From Lanius collurio (Eukaryota; Chordata; Aves; Passeriformes; Laniidae): a DNA stretch of 64,000 bases. The stretch covers positions 10,312,206-10,376,205 of the forward strand of contig JACBWW010000018.1 in the NCBI GenBank assembly GCA_020086605.1, written 5' to 3'. The position numbers were made by a program, and so were the translations under genes. Positions 1 through 11,666 of this stretch are shown here, one piece after another. Within the stretch, counting starts at the first letter, position 1. The number at the start of each line of letters is the position of its first letter. Under the pieces are notes generated by a model, which was not told where the DNA came from, ran no database searches, and worked only from the letters and a program-made list of their open reading frames with translations.

Positions 1-268
1 ACACGATTTTACAGTTAGATGGGCTGGAAGGGTCTGCAGTTAATGTACAAACCTCCACATGTCTCTGCCAGTGCAAAAGCTTCTGTTCCTCATTTTGCTG
101 CTCAAGGGCCAGCAAATAGTGGTCTGATAAATACTCTGATACAGTTGACTGAGTCATTTGGCATGGGCCTCTAGACAGAGCAGCCCTATCACATTCAGTC
201 TTCATTTAATAGACTTAATATATTGCCTGATGACAGAAAACGGTAGGTAGAAGCTTGGCAGAACATGA

Positions 269-274
269 AATAAA
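269..274 (+). terminator. Candidate polyadenylation signal AATAAA, plus strand
   Basis: AATAAA followed by GTTTGTGTAAG. In mammals ATP1B3 lies next to TFDP2, converging on it, so this could mark the end of that gene, but no ATP1B3 coding sequence was seen. A second AATAAA lies about 100 bp further right. Confidence 0.2.
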
Positions 275-619
275 AGTTTGTGTAAGCCTAGATAGAATGT
301 TTAGAACTTGGCTTTAGTCATGCAAATGAGAAAATATCAAAGGTGAGAAGGTTTGAAAGTAATAACAATAAAAACCTGGGCTTTCCCCTGGCTTACATCA
401 GCCTGGCCAACCTGACTGTAAATAGCCAGCAGCTGTGCTATTCTGCATCTCACACGAAGTTATCTTATTAGCAACTGTCACAGCAGCTTTTTCTACAATT
501 TGGTTAATTTAATATTAATAATACTTAATGGCTTTGTTATGGTAATGTGGAAGTGTTACCTTAGTGGTAGGATGCTCTGCTAACTCCAAACTCGTCAGAG
601 ATCAGGGGTGTTTATAACG

Positions 620-1090
620 AGGTGGATTTAGCAGCTGTGTGCCCCCGGTGCCCCCAGGCCCCGCGGAGGAGCGGGGGTCGGTGGTTCCCTGGGGAGCCAC
701 TCCCGGACCTGCGGCTGCTGGGAGCGGCCGTTACCGGTGAGGGCAGGGGGCGAGCCCGGGGCCCTCACGGGGACGGAGCGGCGGGCAGAGCGCAGGTACC
801 GCGGGCAGGGCACGGACAGGGCGGGGGCAGCCGTCCGTGCAGGGTCTGCGGCGGAGCGGGTCCAGTGCCCGGCGGTACCGGAGTAAAACGCCGCCGGCCC
901 GCCTGGGCCGGGGAGGCGAAGGCGCTCAGCGCGGGGCCCGCTCCGGAGCGGGGAGGGCGTGCGGAGCCTGTGCGGGGCGGTGGCGGGGTGAGAGCGCAGG
1001 GGGGATTTTGCTGGGCAATGAGTGCGGAAAGCGGCACAGGCTGTTCCATTGCCGAGAGCCGAGGGGGCCGGGGAGCGCAGGTGCCCCTAG
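620..1090. promoter_or_regulatory. CpG-rich island downstream of TFDP2
   Basis: GC-rich sequence with many CpG dinucleotides, unlike the AT-rich flanks. Donor-like signals occur on the plus strand (for example TTACCG/gtgagg at 735). Open frames on both strands here are the expected by-product of high GC and have no recognised domains. It may be the promoter of an unannotated or non-coding transcript, or a GC-rich remnant. Confidence 0.5.
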
Positions 1091-4000
1091 CGCTGGAACT
1101 CACAGGGGCAGACGTGGGAACTTGGCAAATACAGGCCGGGTCCTCAAGATCGGGATGTAGTTTCTTGGAAAGGAGAGCAGTATGAGTGTTCTGGTCAGAG
1201 GCTGTCATTCCAAAACAGTAGATTTAAAGCACAAGAACTGCCTCTTAACAAAATACATGAACATGCAAAGACTCCTTTTTTCTGATGCTTAACTAAGGTG
1301 TGGCCTTAAGAACATGCTGGCAGTTGTGGAAGCTTCACGAGTTTCTTTTTTACCCCCCGCTTAAAAAATAACTCTTACCTTTACCACAGAGCAGCGTGGG
1401 CGCGGTGCGGGCAGTCAGTGTGGGTGAGCTGGGCTGTCTGTGGTGCGTTCACACCCTGCCTTTCCTTGCAGGAACTTGTTCTCCAGGCACTCAGCTCAGT
1501 CCTGTTACTGGGAGCTCTGCTTGCTGTATTAATTTCACTCATCAAAGCCAGAGGCTTAAATTGTGCACAGGCCAATGCTAGGACATTTTTGTGAGGTTTA
1601 CTCATTTAAAATGTCTTTTAACTCCTAAATGTGCCAAAACACTTAGGTCCTTGTGGTGCTTATTTATTAAAAATAACTATGTTGCTTATGCCAGCAGCTG
1701 TTCTAAAATGCAGTCTGCTGCCTTTTACATAATACAGTGTTAAACTGAACTTTTGTTACTTATTATTTGAGAAATAATGTTCAGTTAATGGTGATAGATT
1801 AATAGAATGTAATATTTGTATGTAATATTGTTATTGCTGCATAACCTGGATTAAATATCAAGATGATGAAAACTTGGGTCAGCACAGGTCATTTGAGCCA
1901 AGGGAGAGTATTGTCTGTGTGCTTTCATGTATGAATGTAAGAATGGTGCTTAGAAAATTTTGCCATTTTGTAGCTCTGTTTGCTGCCTTATGCTGGAAGA
2001 ACACAAACCCTTCTGTTTGCTTACTTCTTCCTTTTGATGTCATCTCATTGTTGCGGGTTTTTATATCACTTCCTGCACAGCTTTGCCTGGGACAATGGTT
2101 TTGTGTTTTAACGGGTCTGTGAGTTCTCTGGGTGGCTGGTGAGGGATTCTTGAAATGTAACAAAACGGAGCCTGCGGTGAGTTGTCCAGGGGCAGCTGTA
2201 AGAACCAGGAGGCAAACTGCCTTCAACAACTTGGGATTTTCAGTCTGACAGACTTGATTTAACCTTTGTGACAGATGGGAAGTTCTGCGAAATATATAGG
2301 AACAGTTTCTTCTGTTTTGTTACCCCTGAACTGTGGTTTCAGCAAGGAGACAATTCCAGTGACATTAGGTTTTTCAGCCCTTTGAATGATTTCCAATCAG
2401 AGGCCCGGAAGACGAATTCAGTGTTATGTAGGACCCCCGGAGCAGCCGGGTCCCTCCCCAGCAGGCAAAGGACTGGCACTGCAGCACAGCTGAGCCCCTT
2501 CAGGAGCAACCTACACGGATCACACGAACTCCGGGGCAGCACTCGTGACACGGCACTCGGACAATGAAGTATTGTTCACGTTTATCTCCTATCCTACACT
2601 TGGGGTTGAGACAGGCTAATGAATAATAAACCTACACAAATTTGGGGGTTTTCTCGTTTTCCTGAATGTTTTCATATATTTTTGCTTTCTAACAGAATGT
2701 ATGGAATTCAACAAGATAGAGTTTTAGAGACTCTTATTTTTAGCCAAGGACAATATTTGTTGTTGTCTTAATATTTCCATTATTAGCACAGAGTGCCTTA
2801 ATCCTACAGGAGCTGCCTTTGCTTGATTCCTTTTTTTAGGAAACATACAGCTTTACTCATGTGAAGAAAAACATGAACTAGTTTTTATGATGGTATCTGG
2901 TTGGACAGTCAGAGAAACTCTAATCAGAAGTATTTGTAATTTCCAAGAGCATTATCCTGCAGACTTTCTTAGAGATCCATGCTGAATTCTTCTTTCTTAG
3001 AAAAGATGAAATGGGATTTTATGCTTTCACGTTTTCTTGGTTGCTTTGTTGGGTTCTTGGGGAGGAAATCCCCAGCTGAAAACACAGCACAAAGAACTAA
3101 GGATTCTTTAGAGGAGAGTATTCCAACCAGGTTCCACCATCAGCTTAATGTTTCAGAATCATTCTGATAGCATCTTACAGAGCACTGACATAAAAGAAGG
3201 TAAGGATTTTTAGACTTTTTAAAGAAGCACAAATGAGCCCTAAATATCTTTATTGCTGATATAAAGACTATACCCTCTTGTTTCTGCATTCATGTTTCTT
3301 ACCCATAAAGAAGACATTGCAAGAGTTTTTATCTGGTTGTTTGCCAAATCTGTTAGTGAAAAGGCCTTCCCAAATATGCCATTGTGTTTTAAATGAAAGG
3401 AGTTTGTGGTAGCGTTTCTGTTTATTACACAAGCATGAACTCACAGTTTTGCAAGTCTTCTATTGTCTTTAACCTCTTCTTTTAGCTGGTTTGCAATTAA
3501 AAATAGTGAGTCATGGGTCTTCTGTGCACATGGGGAAAAGCAAGCACTGTGATTTGGTGTTTTTGTGTTTGGCAGAGTTGGAAAACCAACACAGAGGATG
3601 AAGAGGGACTGCATTTAATGCTGCATAAATTCGTTTCATGTGGACTCTTGCTACCAAAATGAACGGAGGGAGTTGGGAAGGATATATGTTTAGAGTCTAT
3701 AGGTGTTTGAAGGGTGTTCAACAGGATAGAGGATCTAGCATGAAACAGGGGGAACACACTCTTGTTTCTGGGGCCTTCTCTTAGGTGTAGATTAGGTGTG
3801 TGTCTTGAATGGATAGGAATGATAATATCCCTAAACATTTTGTGAGTTATCAAAATGTAACCATTTCAGAAGTCCAGCATCTCTCCCTGGACAATGACAT
3901 AAGCTTCTCTGAATGATCAGCCAATGAGGATGCCATTGCTAGACTGTGATATTTTCAATAACCAAAGGATGCAATATTTCCTGTGTAAAGTAGGGCAGTT

Positions 4001-6139
4001 CTTTTTTTCCTAATGAGGTGCACATACTGGCAGGGGTAACCTTGAGCGACCTTTTTTCTGCAATGTTTTTCTCAAAGACAAGCTCGGTCTTGTTGCCTTG
4101 AAATTCTTTTATTCAGTTCTTCTGCAGTTATGGTTTACATTCCAGTCACAGAAAACTGGATGTTTTTCTCTAAAGCATACACAGCTTTCACCTCACCACG
4201 CCCATTTGCAATGTACAGTTCCCACTTGCAGCATTTTCAGTAAACATGGGATCAATTGAGTATACAGAAAAAGCTTCTATAAAACTTCCATTAAAAAAAT
4301 AACAAGTTTTATTTACAAAGTGTTTGCTACTACAAAGTACTATTTCCCTATTGGTTCAAATATACTATTTGCTAATGCCAGTGTTCCTATTAGGAAAGTA
4401 AAACTTTGTATATGCACTTTTCTGTATATATTTGTCAGTGTTTAAAGCACATAAAATACTACCACATTCTTTTTTACACTACTCCTAGCCACATACAATG
4501 TGGTAGTAGAAATTAACACTATTTGATCAGAACAAAAAATCAGCATAGCTTAATAGCAGACTTCCTGCAAAAATAAAACTTTAGTCTATAATTTATAGGT
4601 ATTTGGAAAGAAAGAAATCTATGGAAAATTCAAAAATATGCAGCAAATGAAGATGAATGGGAAGCTTGGACTGTCCTGAAGATAAAAGAGTTTAGCACAA
4701 GAAAAGGGAGAAAAATTTCCACCAAAGTGTTTGTGTGACGCTTTGTGCCAGTACACATGTCAGGAGAGCAAGATGAGTAGATTAAAAAAATTAATTAAAA
4801 CTTCAAATCCCATATAATTAGCATCCTTGTAATTGGATTTGTCTCTTCCCACCCACCATGTTTACAAACCCTGCTTTGAGTTCAGCATTGAAGGTCATAA
4901 AATAGCTTTGTCCATGACTGGCCTTGTTCTTAAAAGATTTTATTTAATTTAAAAGTTAATGGGATTTCCAGTGGTTTCTGCATTTTAAATATAAAAAGGA
5001 AGTGTCTCTACAATTACTTCCATGTAGAATATAGTGGATATTAAAAAGTGCTACTGTAAGGGGAGATCGAGGGCCAGACCTGCCTTTTCTACTCCTTGCT
5101 GCATGTTGCAGCACCTTCAGAAGATGGGCTCATGGCACATGAGCATTCACTCCTTGCCAAGGACTCATCTACTGCCAGATCATCCCCCAGGTGCCAACAA
5201 ACATGTCCTGGTGTAAAACTCTGCCTGTGCTTGCTGGCCAGTTATTCCTGATGCCATGTAGGATATGCAAACACAAAGCCTTGGTCCCAGGGCGTGGTTT
5301 GCAGTCAGGGCTGGAGGAACGAGGACAGACTCATATCCTGCTTCTTACAGGTTTGTTCAAAGTAGGAACAATGTTTTTACAGTAGGTGCTTGTGAGATAC
5401 AGTGTCATAGCATCTGCATTATGCTTCTCTGAAGTATTTTTCATGTATCCAGCATGGCCTTAAAGACAAGGGAATGTGCCAGAAACTTCTATGATGGATT
5501 GTGATTCAGCTTGTGTTTTCCTGGGGAAATTCTGGGAGATCCACTTAAACCCTGCATTAGTACAACCAAATCTACTAATTGTTGAAGTTACGGCAGTAAT
5601 TTAACAAACTACCAAAAAGCCTGGAGACTGATTTTGTGGACTTCACCTTTTCTGATCATTTTAACTTTTGTGGCCATTCAGAGTATTTGTATGGGACCTT
5701 AAAACGTCAGCAGGAAGGGCTGGATATGTGGTGTTTTTTCCTCTCTGGCTGCCTGGCTTATGCAGCTGGGCAGCACAAGAACCAGGCAGGGTGAGAACGA
5801 GTGTTTCACTCAGCCTGGAGAAGGAGAATGGGCTAAAGCCAACTCACCAGTAAAGACTCATTTTGCCTTGGAAAAAGTTTTTGCATAGATGAGTTTTATT
5901 TGCATCTACAGCTGGATTTAAATTTGACATTGCTGTATCCTGCTATCTCATGGTGTCCATATATCTAAAGTACCTATGCCTGGAGAGTGTTGAGTACTTA
6001 AGAATGGCATTTAGAGAAATCAGAAGATCTAAGTAATTGCACTTGTTCTAGCAAATACAGAAGACTAAGTAGAGATGCAAGTTTGGGCTACTGGGAGGTT
6101 CCTGTATCTGCTTGGAATTATCATGGCCCTATTACAGAT

Positions 6140-6160
6140 ACTGACCTGATCCAGGTCAGT
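6140..6160. repeat. Short palindrome, ER5-type nuclear receptor motif
   Basis: actgacctg and caggtcagt form perfect 9-bp arms around a 3-nt spacer. The element contains TGACCT and AGGTCA as everted half-sites separated by 5 bp. May be chance. Confidence 0.3.
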
Positions 6161-8968
6161 CTGCTTTTCTTCTTGGATAAATGTAGAAGTATTTATTTGT
6201 TCCATGTTGTTCCTAAGCAGGAGGCTTTCCTTTGGGATTTGGATGCTTAGATCTCAGATGTTACTTCTGTCCAATTCTGAGATAGGATTTTTGGTGTCCT
6301 GCAGTTTAGGTGGATATCCTAAACGTTGGATTCTTGGGTGATGTCAAAAATATGGAAGCAAAAAGAAAGTATTTTGGTTTTGGCTGATCTCTGGGGTGGC
6401 CAGACAAGGTAGTATTAGAGTTGGAGAGTAACAATCTCTGCAGAGCTGTGACAGACAACCCCTTCAATTGTTACTGTCAGACTGCTTTAATGAGCATTCC
6501 CTCCCCTTGCTGTCAGTGCCAGCTGGGGATGGATCCACAGATGCCACCTCAGGCAATCAGATTGAAGGAGCTGGGAGGTTCTTGTATGTGCTCAACAGTG
6601 ACTTGAAGGGATGGTAATCCTTTGCAGATGGAATGAACAACTGGGAGTAACATTAGTTATGAGTATTTTTTTGGCAATATATGGGGATCAGGGGGGAAAG
6701 AGGTACTCACAGCCTCTTAAAAACATTCACCAGACAAAATTCTAACAGCTAAACAGGAAGGAGATAATCTGATTTGGGAACTTTAAGGAATGAGTTTCAG
6801 GAAGTTTTATGGTATCAGGATTGGGTTTATGTGAACGCTTGCCAGCAGAAAATTAAGTACTTAAAGCTGTTTACATGCCCAGGTAGGTGTGTGATGTCCA
6901 CAAATGATTCATTGGTGTATTGCTTGCAGACAGAGGCCAGAATTCAACAAGTGGCACATTTTAAAGAATAAAACCTCCACAAACAGGTCCTTGGCCTCTC
7001 TCCCCCCGTTCATCACCAATGCTGCAAGAGGCACCACTTCCCAGTGCTGACAGCTGAGACACCTTTAGCCACAAAATAGACCACACCTCCGAGTGACCCA
7101 ACCGCAGCAGAGTGTCACCCCAAAGTATGGCTATTACTAGATTTTTTTAAGTCACAAATTAAAAGTGATTTAAGTTCAGTAATCTTCCCCCAGCTCATTA
7201 TATGTGGTTTATTTAATATCATCATGTTCCTGAGAGATTCTTGGAGTGAAAAGATAGAAATGAAGTGGTTCAGACAGAAGATAGCTTGTTTTGGTTTATT
7301 TTCTGTATACCATACCCTATGGTACTGGCTTTGTTTTTAAATGAATCCAAACCCTAAACATCTTCAACTCACTAAAAGGAAAGTCTTTACAGTCAACTGC
7401 CTGGATTATTTTCAGATGAAAAGGGCCAGTTACTACAGAAAGGAGTATTATTCAGAGTTCAAATGTGGTTAAGTTTCAGCCATGCTCTTGAATTAAAATG
7501 GTGGATTTGGTCAAAAGAAAGAGCACTTGAGCTTTTAAACCTTAACTGTGGAATTCTACATTCAAGCATCATTTCATGTATGAACATGAACTTGAAGGCC
7601 TCAATATTCTTTAAAAAAACAAAAGGATTAAAATTTGGGGTTTAGGTCTTTTTTACATAATGTTACTTCAGGCTGACATAGTTGACCAGCAGAAGCCCTT
7701 CTGCGGGAATTCTGTATCCTTGACAATTTCCAGCTACTCAAAAGGATTAGGGGTATTTGCAAGCTGTAGTTTAAAAATTAAAACCCCTTAACCAAAATGG
7801 AAACACCTACAGTGTGGCTTGTACTGGGTTTAATGGTGTTAGTTTGAGTCATACTTTCAGTTAAAATGGTCTTATTTGCTTAGATACACACACTTTCTGA
7901 GATTAGGTGGATTGTTGGCATTAATTCCAGTGTTGAAATGAGAAGACTGGTGTACTTTATATATAATTTTAAATACCAAAATCCACAAACATTATGTCAG
8001 ATTTCCACATAATAGAAAAATGCTGTGTCCCATATGTATTTTGTCATTTGGTTAGTGGAGCTGACAAGTTTTTCTAAGTCAAATTTAGATCTTTCAAGCG
8101 CCACAAACTAAGTTCAGAAATAAAGCTGTTTACTGCACTATAGCTATAAAAGCATTTACATGCAGCATTATATTGCTGGCAGCCAAGTGCCTTTTGAATG
8201 TATAAGCGAGTGTTCCAAGAGACAGAAACATCACTTAAATTTATCTTAAATATAAATTGCATGAAAATTTAAATGTTAATGTTTTCTTATGCAACATATG
8301 ATCTAGTACCAGTTGCTTTTTGATTCCTGTCAGTAAATGTCGGAGGTATTGCATGAAACAGAAGATGATGGGAACTGAATAGAAAATGGGAAAACCAGTC
8401 TTGGTCATGACCATTTTATTGTGGAAAGTGTCTGCTGCCTCTCAGCAGGAGGGAGGGCCTGTGTGCTGAAGGAGCTGAGCACAAGCATTGCCATGAGCTT
8501 AGTGGGAGCTCTGTGGTTTGTTAATATTCTCAACCTCCTTGTTACTCACAATTGCAGATGCCTTTAGCGAGGTCTTGCATTTACCTGTTTTGCTTTGTGG
8601 TTTTTGTGTGTGTATTTTGTTTCTTTTTTAAATATGGCAGCTAAGATCACCAGGAATGATTGAAAGGCTTGCCTGAGATCATACACAAGTGACTATGGCT
8701 GGATAAGGCCCCAAATTCTCCTAGTTCCCAGACTTTAGTGAAGCCACAAGACCACAGTGCTTTAGTTGAACTTCATCCTCAACTAGTACTTGGCACAAAG
8801 AAGCCCAAGGAAAGAATTTACTTTTGAAGTCTCTTCTAAATGTTCTGACTTGTTTTGTCCTCTGTATTCAACTAGTCCAGGAAAAATAATTTTTAAAGGT
8901 TTGATTCAACTGTCAAATTAATGTTATGTGCTCCCATATTTTTTATTTTTTATCTTTAAATTTGATAG

Positions 8969-9041
8969 CTTGATGTTTGCCAGAAAGCAAGCAGCTGTGC
9001 AGACTGCAGCTTTGAAGGGCACAGACATCAATGGAGAAAAG
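8969..9041 (+). other. Exon-like segment of unknown identity
   Basis: A T-rich tract ending tttgatag precedes a 73-bp segment, which ends GAAAAG/gtactg. One frame is open and reads LMFARKQAAVQTAALKGTDI then NGEK. I recognise no family. It could be an exon of a non-coding transcript or a chance arrangement. Confidence 0.2.
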
Positions 9042-10734
9042 GTACTGTTGAAGATCTTTCCCCTGTAAAGCCCACTGACTGCTAGTAAAATACATTCCAT
9101 TTCTGGGCTGGAAGCCTTTTTTTGCCAGGTTCCTATAGTTTAAAGTGCTGCTCTTTAGGAACGGTTTAGTGTTTTGCTGGTTTTTCTTTTTACACAGATC
9201 TTGAGTGGGAAGTGTGAAGAAAGTGTGAAGTTAAATGTGTCCCTAATGTATTGTTTGGGGGGGAGGGTGGTATAACTACTTTGGAAGATATTTCCCTCTT
9301 TAAGAATTCCTTAGGATCATGGATATGTAAGTTATCTTTAATCTGCCCTCTCCAATGAAAGCTGACTGACAGGATAGTTTTTGAAAAAGCAGTGGGTTTT
9401 TAAGAATGAAAGTGATTATCTGTTTAAATGAAAGGTCATTCATGAAGCTGACAATTCCACAGTAATATGTCTGGAATACCTGTTCCCTTCTCCTTCCATT
9501 TCAAATGTGAGCCACTTTGCTCAAGTGCACTGACTCTCTCAGCAAGAATATTGTTCTGTATCTGTAAAGCTTTCTTGGTATAGAGGTAGTGTTACAGATT
9601 TGGAGGAAGTGAGAGGGTGTAATGCCCTCAGTCTGCTGTTGCCTGTGAGCCATGAGCACAGCACAGGCTTAACAGTCTTGCCCTAAGGGTGAATACCATG
9701 GGGTTTTTTAGTTTGTGCATTTGCAACTCATTTGTGTAAAATAGCTCAGTCAAGAGCCATACTTGCGTACTGGGGTTGCCCTCACAGTACTCCTCAAGTA
9801 CAGGAGTTTGAACTATCTGTGAGAAGTTTCTGTCTGGATGCTTTAGTTCATAACATAAACACGTGCGTGGTGCTTGTCTGCTCCTCACAGTTTTACCTGT
9901 ACTGTGAGCAGCTGGTCCTGTGCTAACTCCTGCACATGGCCAGGCAGCTCCTGACATGGAGCTTCATTTTCTTTCTATAGCTCAGGCTTGGTGGCCCGAG
10001 TGAGTGCATCAGTTTGGCTGTAAAAGATGATATGACACAGCCCAGGCTGTGAGAGTAACGCTCCCAGCAGCCCAGGGACAGTCTGCTGCCATTGCTCAGG
10101 TGAGCAACAGGACAAACTGCCTCATCTCCCAGCACAGGAACAGAGCCAGGACAGCTGCCTCAGACAGATGAGACATGGGGCAACTACCTAATGAAAAATA
10201 GTTAACTTAGAGACTAGTTAAAAGTCCCGGATGCTGGAACACCATGGGAAGAGTACATCTACAGTGTATTTTGCACTGATATTCAAGTTTTGTGTTTTTT
10301 ATAAAGGTGTTTATGACTGGATGTGATGTTAGCTATGGAAAACACAGCCTCCTGCTGCAAGTCTTATGTAATAGTTCACGTGGAATACATGTTGTATAAC
10401 TTGAGCCATAGATTAAGTGGTTTGATACCATTTTCAAAGGTGCATCAAGGTGAATGCAACTGAAGCTACTGATAAGAAAGTCTGTCAGAATCCAAGCTGA
10501 CCAGAATGCAAAACGTGAAATGATGTACTGTTGAAATATTTTTTTTCCTAAGAGCCTCAGCCTATGACTTTAAGTTATATGACCTGCCCACCCCAAATTT
10601 GAAAAGACTGCCTTGAAAACACACTGCCTGAGATCCTTAACATGGTGGGAGGCCTTTTAAAAAAAAACAACACATGCTCTAACATCAAAGGGTTTATATA
10701 GTTAGAACAGTAAAGAAGAAGCTACACTGAATAC

Positions 10735-11497
10735 ACTGTAATCTAGAAATACAATTCTTTAATTTTTTTCTTGAAAAAAGCTGGTGCAGAGAATACTGTT
10801 TCTTTCCTGACTGTTTTAATAATGGCTAAGAATAATCACTTATAATAAATTAGGCTGGAAATATAAACGAACATATGAACCTTTTATACTAATGTTACTT
10901 TTAGAGTATCTAAAATGGATTTAAACTATTTCAAGATTCATTTACTCGCTTGCAATTTATATTACTTTAAGAATCTTCTATACAGCAAGTTGAACAGGAA
11001 AAAAGCAAACATTTGAACAGCCCCTTTTCCCTCTAACCACTTTCATACAAGATAGTTTTAAATAACAATTTTGGCGCATTTGCATGTACTCTCTCTCCCC
11101 CTTTTTTTAAAGGCAGCACAGCCAAAAGACAATGCAAGAATTGGCTTTTACTGACTGACTCTGTTTTCTTCTCCATCTGAAAAAGACAAGGGGAAGGCAG
11201 AAGTGTGAGTCCCAAAATGGAAAAGATGAACTTAAAGTTTACTTTGCCAGATCTCAAGGGACTTTGTTCTTTTCCTCATTTATAGTTGATAAAACCCACT
11301 TTGCTCTGTCTCTGCATGTCACTCTGTGTTCAGTTATAAAATTTTTCCATTTCAGCTATGGATAAACTTGTTTTGAAGCTTACATTTTGCTTCCCTGAAC
11401 AGAGTGCAAACCAAGGCAAGAAACCAATAAAATCCAAATAGGAACTCCCATTAAGAATATTTGAGCAGCATTTTGTATATTCCATTTTCTACTGTCC
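10735..11497 (-). other. Probable TFDP2 3' UTR
   Basis: Sequence downstream of the stop codon on the minus strand, AT-rich and without conserved coding frames. The first plausible processing signal is ATTAAA at 10758-10763, which would give a UTR of about 760 nt. Longer forms using signals further left are possible; I cannot fix the end from sequence alone. Confidence 0.5.
10758..10763 (-). terminator. Candidate polyadenylation signal ATTAAA for TFDP2
   Basis: ATTAAA on the minus strand. It is followed within 40 nt by GT-rich then T-rich sequence (GTGTATTCAGTGTAG, CTTCTTCTTTACTG), as expected for a cleavage region near 10740. No AATAAA occurs between the stop codon and this point on that strand. 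Another ATTAAA lies at about 10814-10819. Confidence 0.4.
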
Positions 11498-11666
11498 TCA
11501 TTCTGGGGAGGAAGAATCCTCATCTTCATCCTCTTCATCTTCCTCGTTGAAGGAGCAGGGCGTCTCCCCCCGGGACGCTGCACTGCTGGACTGCTGACTG
11601 CTAGGGGCAAGCAGCTGCCCAGTTGCTAAGGCCACTTCAGCATCCAAACACAGCCCTGGATTCTCA
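11498..11666 (-). CDS. TFDP2: TFDP2 last coding exon: acidic tail and stop
   Basis: 169 bp ending in TGA at 11498-11500. It encodes [37 protein letters not shown] and a run of Glu/Asp ending DSSSPE. The family sequence is nearly the same, but about five residues found in human between SAAS and RGET (HCSES, from memory) are absent here. The acceptor is gttttgctag. Confidence 0.97.

Larger units (their letters stand above)
1091..10734. other. Intergenic region downstream of TFDP2
   Basis: AT-rich sequence with no recognisable coding exon on either strand apart from the weak candidate at 8969-9041. Open frames are short, overlap on both strands and lack known motifs. I looked for ATP1B3, RNF7 and GRK7 coding segments, which are near TFDP2 in mammals, and saw none. 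Confidence 0.6.

Noticed and set aside
622..1208. Open frames on both strands in the left CpG-rich region (187 and 147 codons)
   Set aside because: High GC removes stop codons on both strands at once; composition is Gly/Arg/Pro/Ala-rich with no recognisable domain.
1862..1945. C box-like TGATGA suggesting a C/D snoRNA
   Set aside because: No matching D box (CTGA) or terminal stem at the expected distance.
1..10734. Possible ATP1B3 coding exons, expected next to TFDP2 by mammalian gene order
   Set aside because: No segment encoding recognisable beta-subunit sequence was found; only a weak polyadenylation signal at the left edge is consistent with it.
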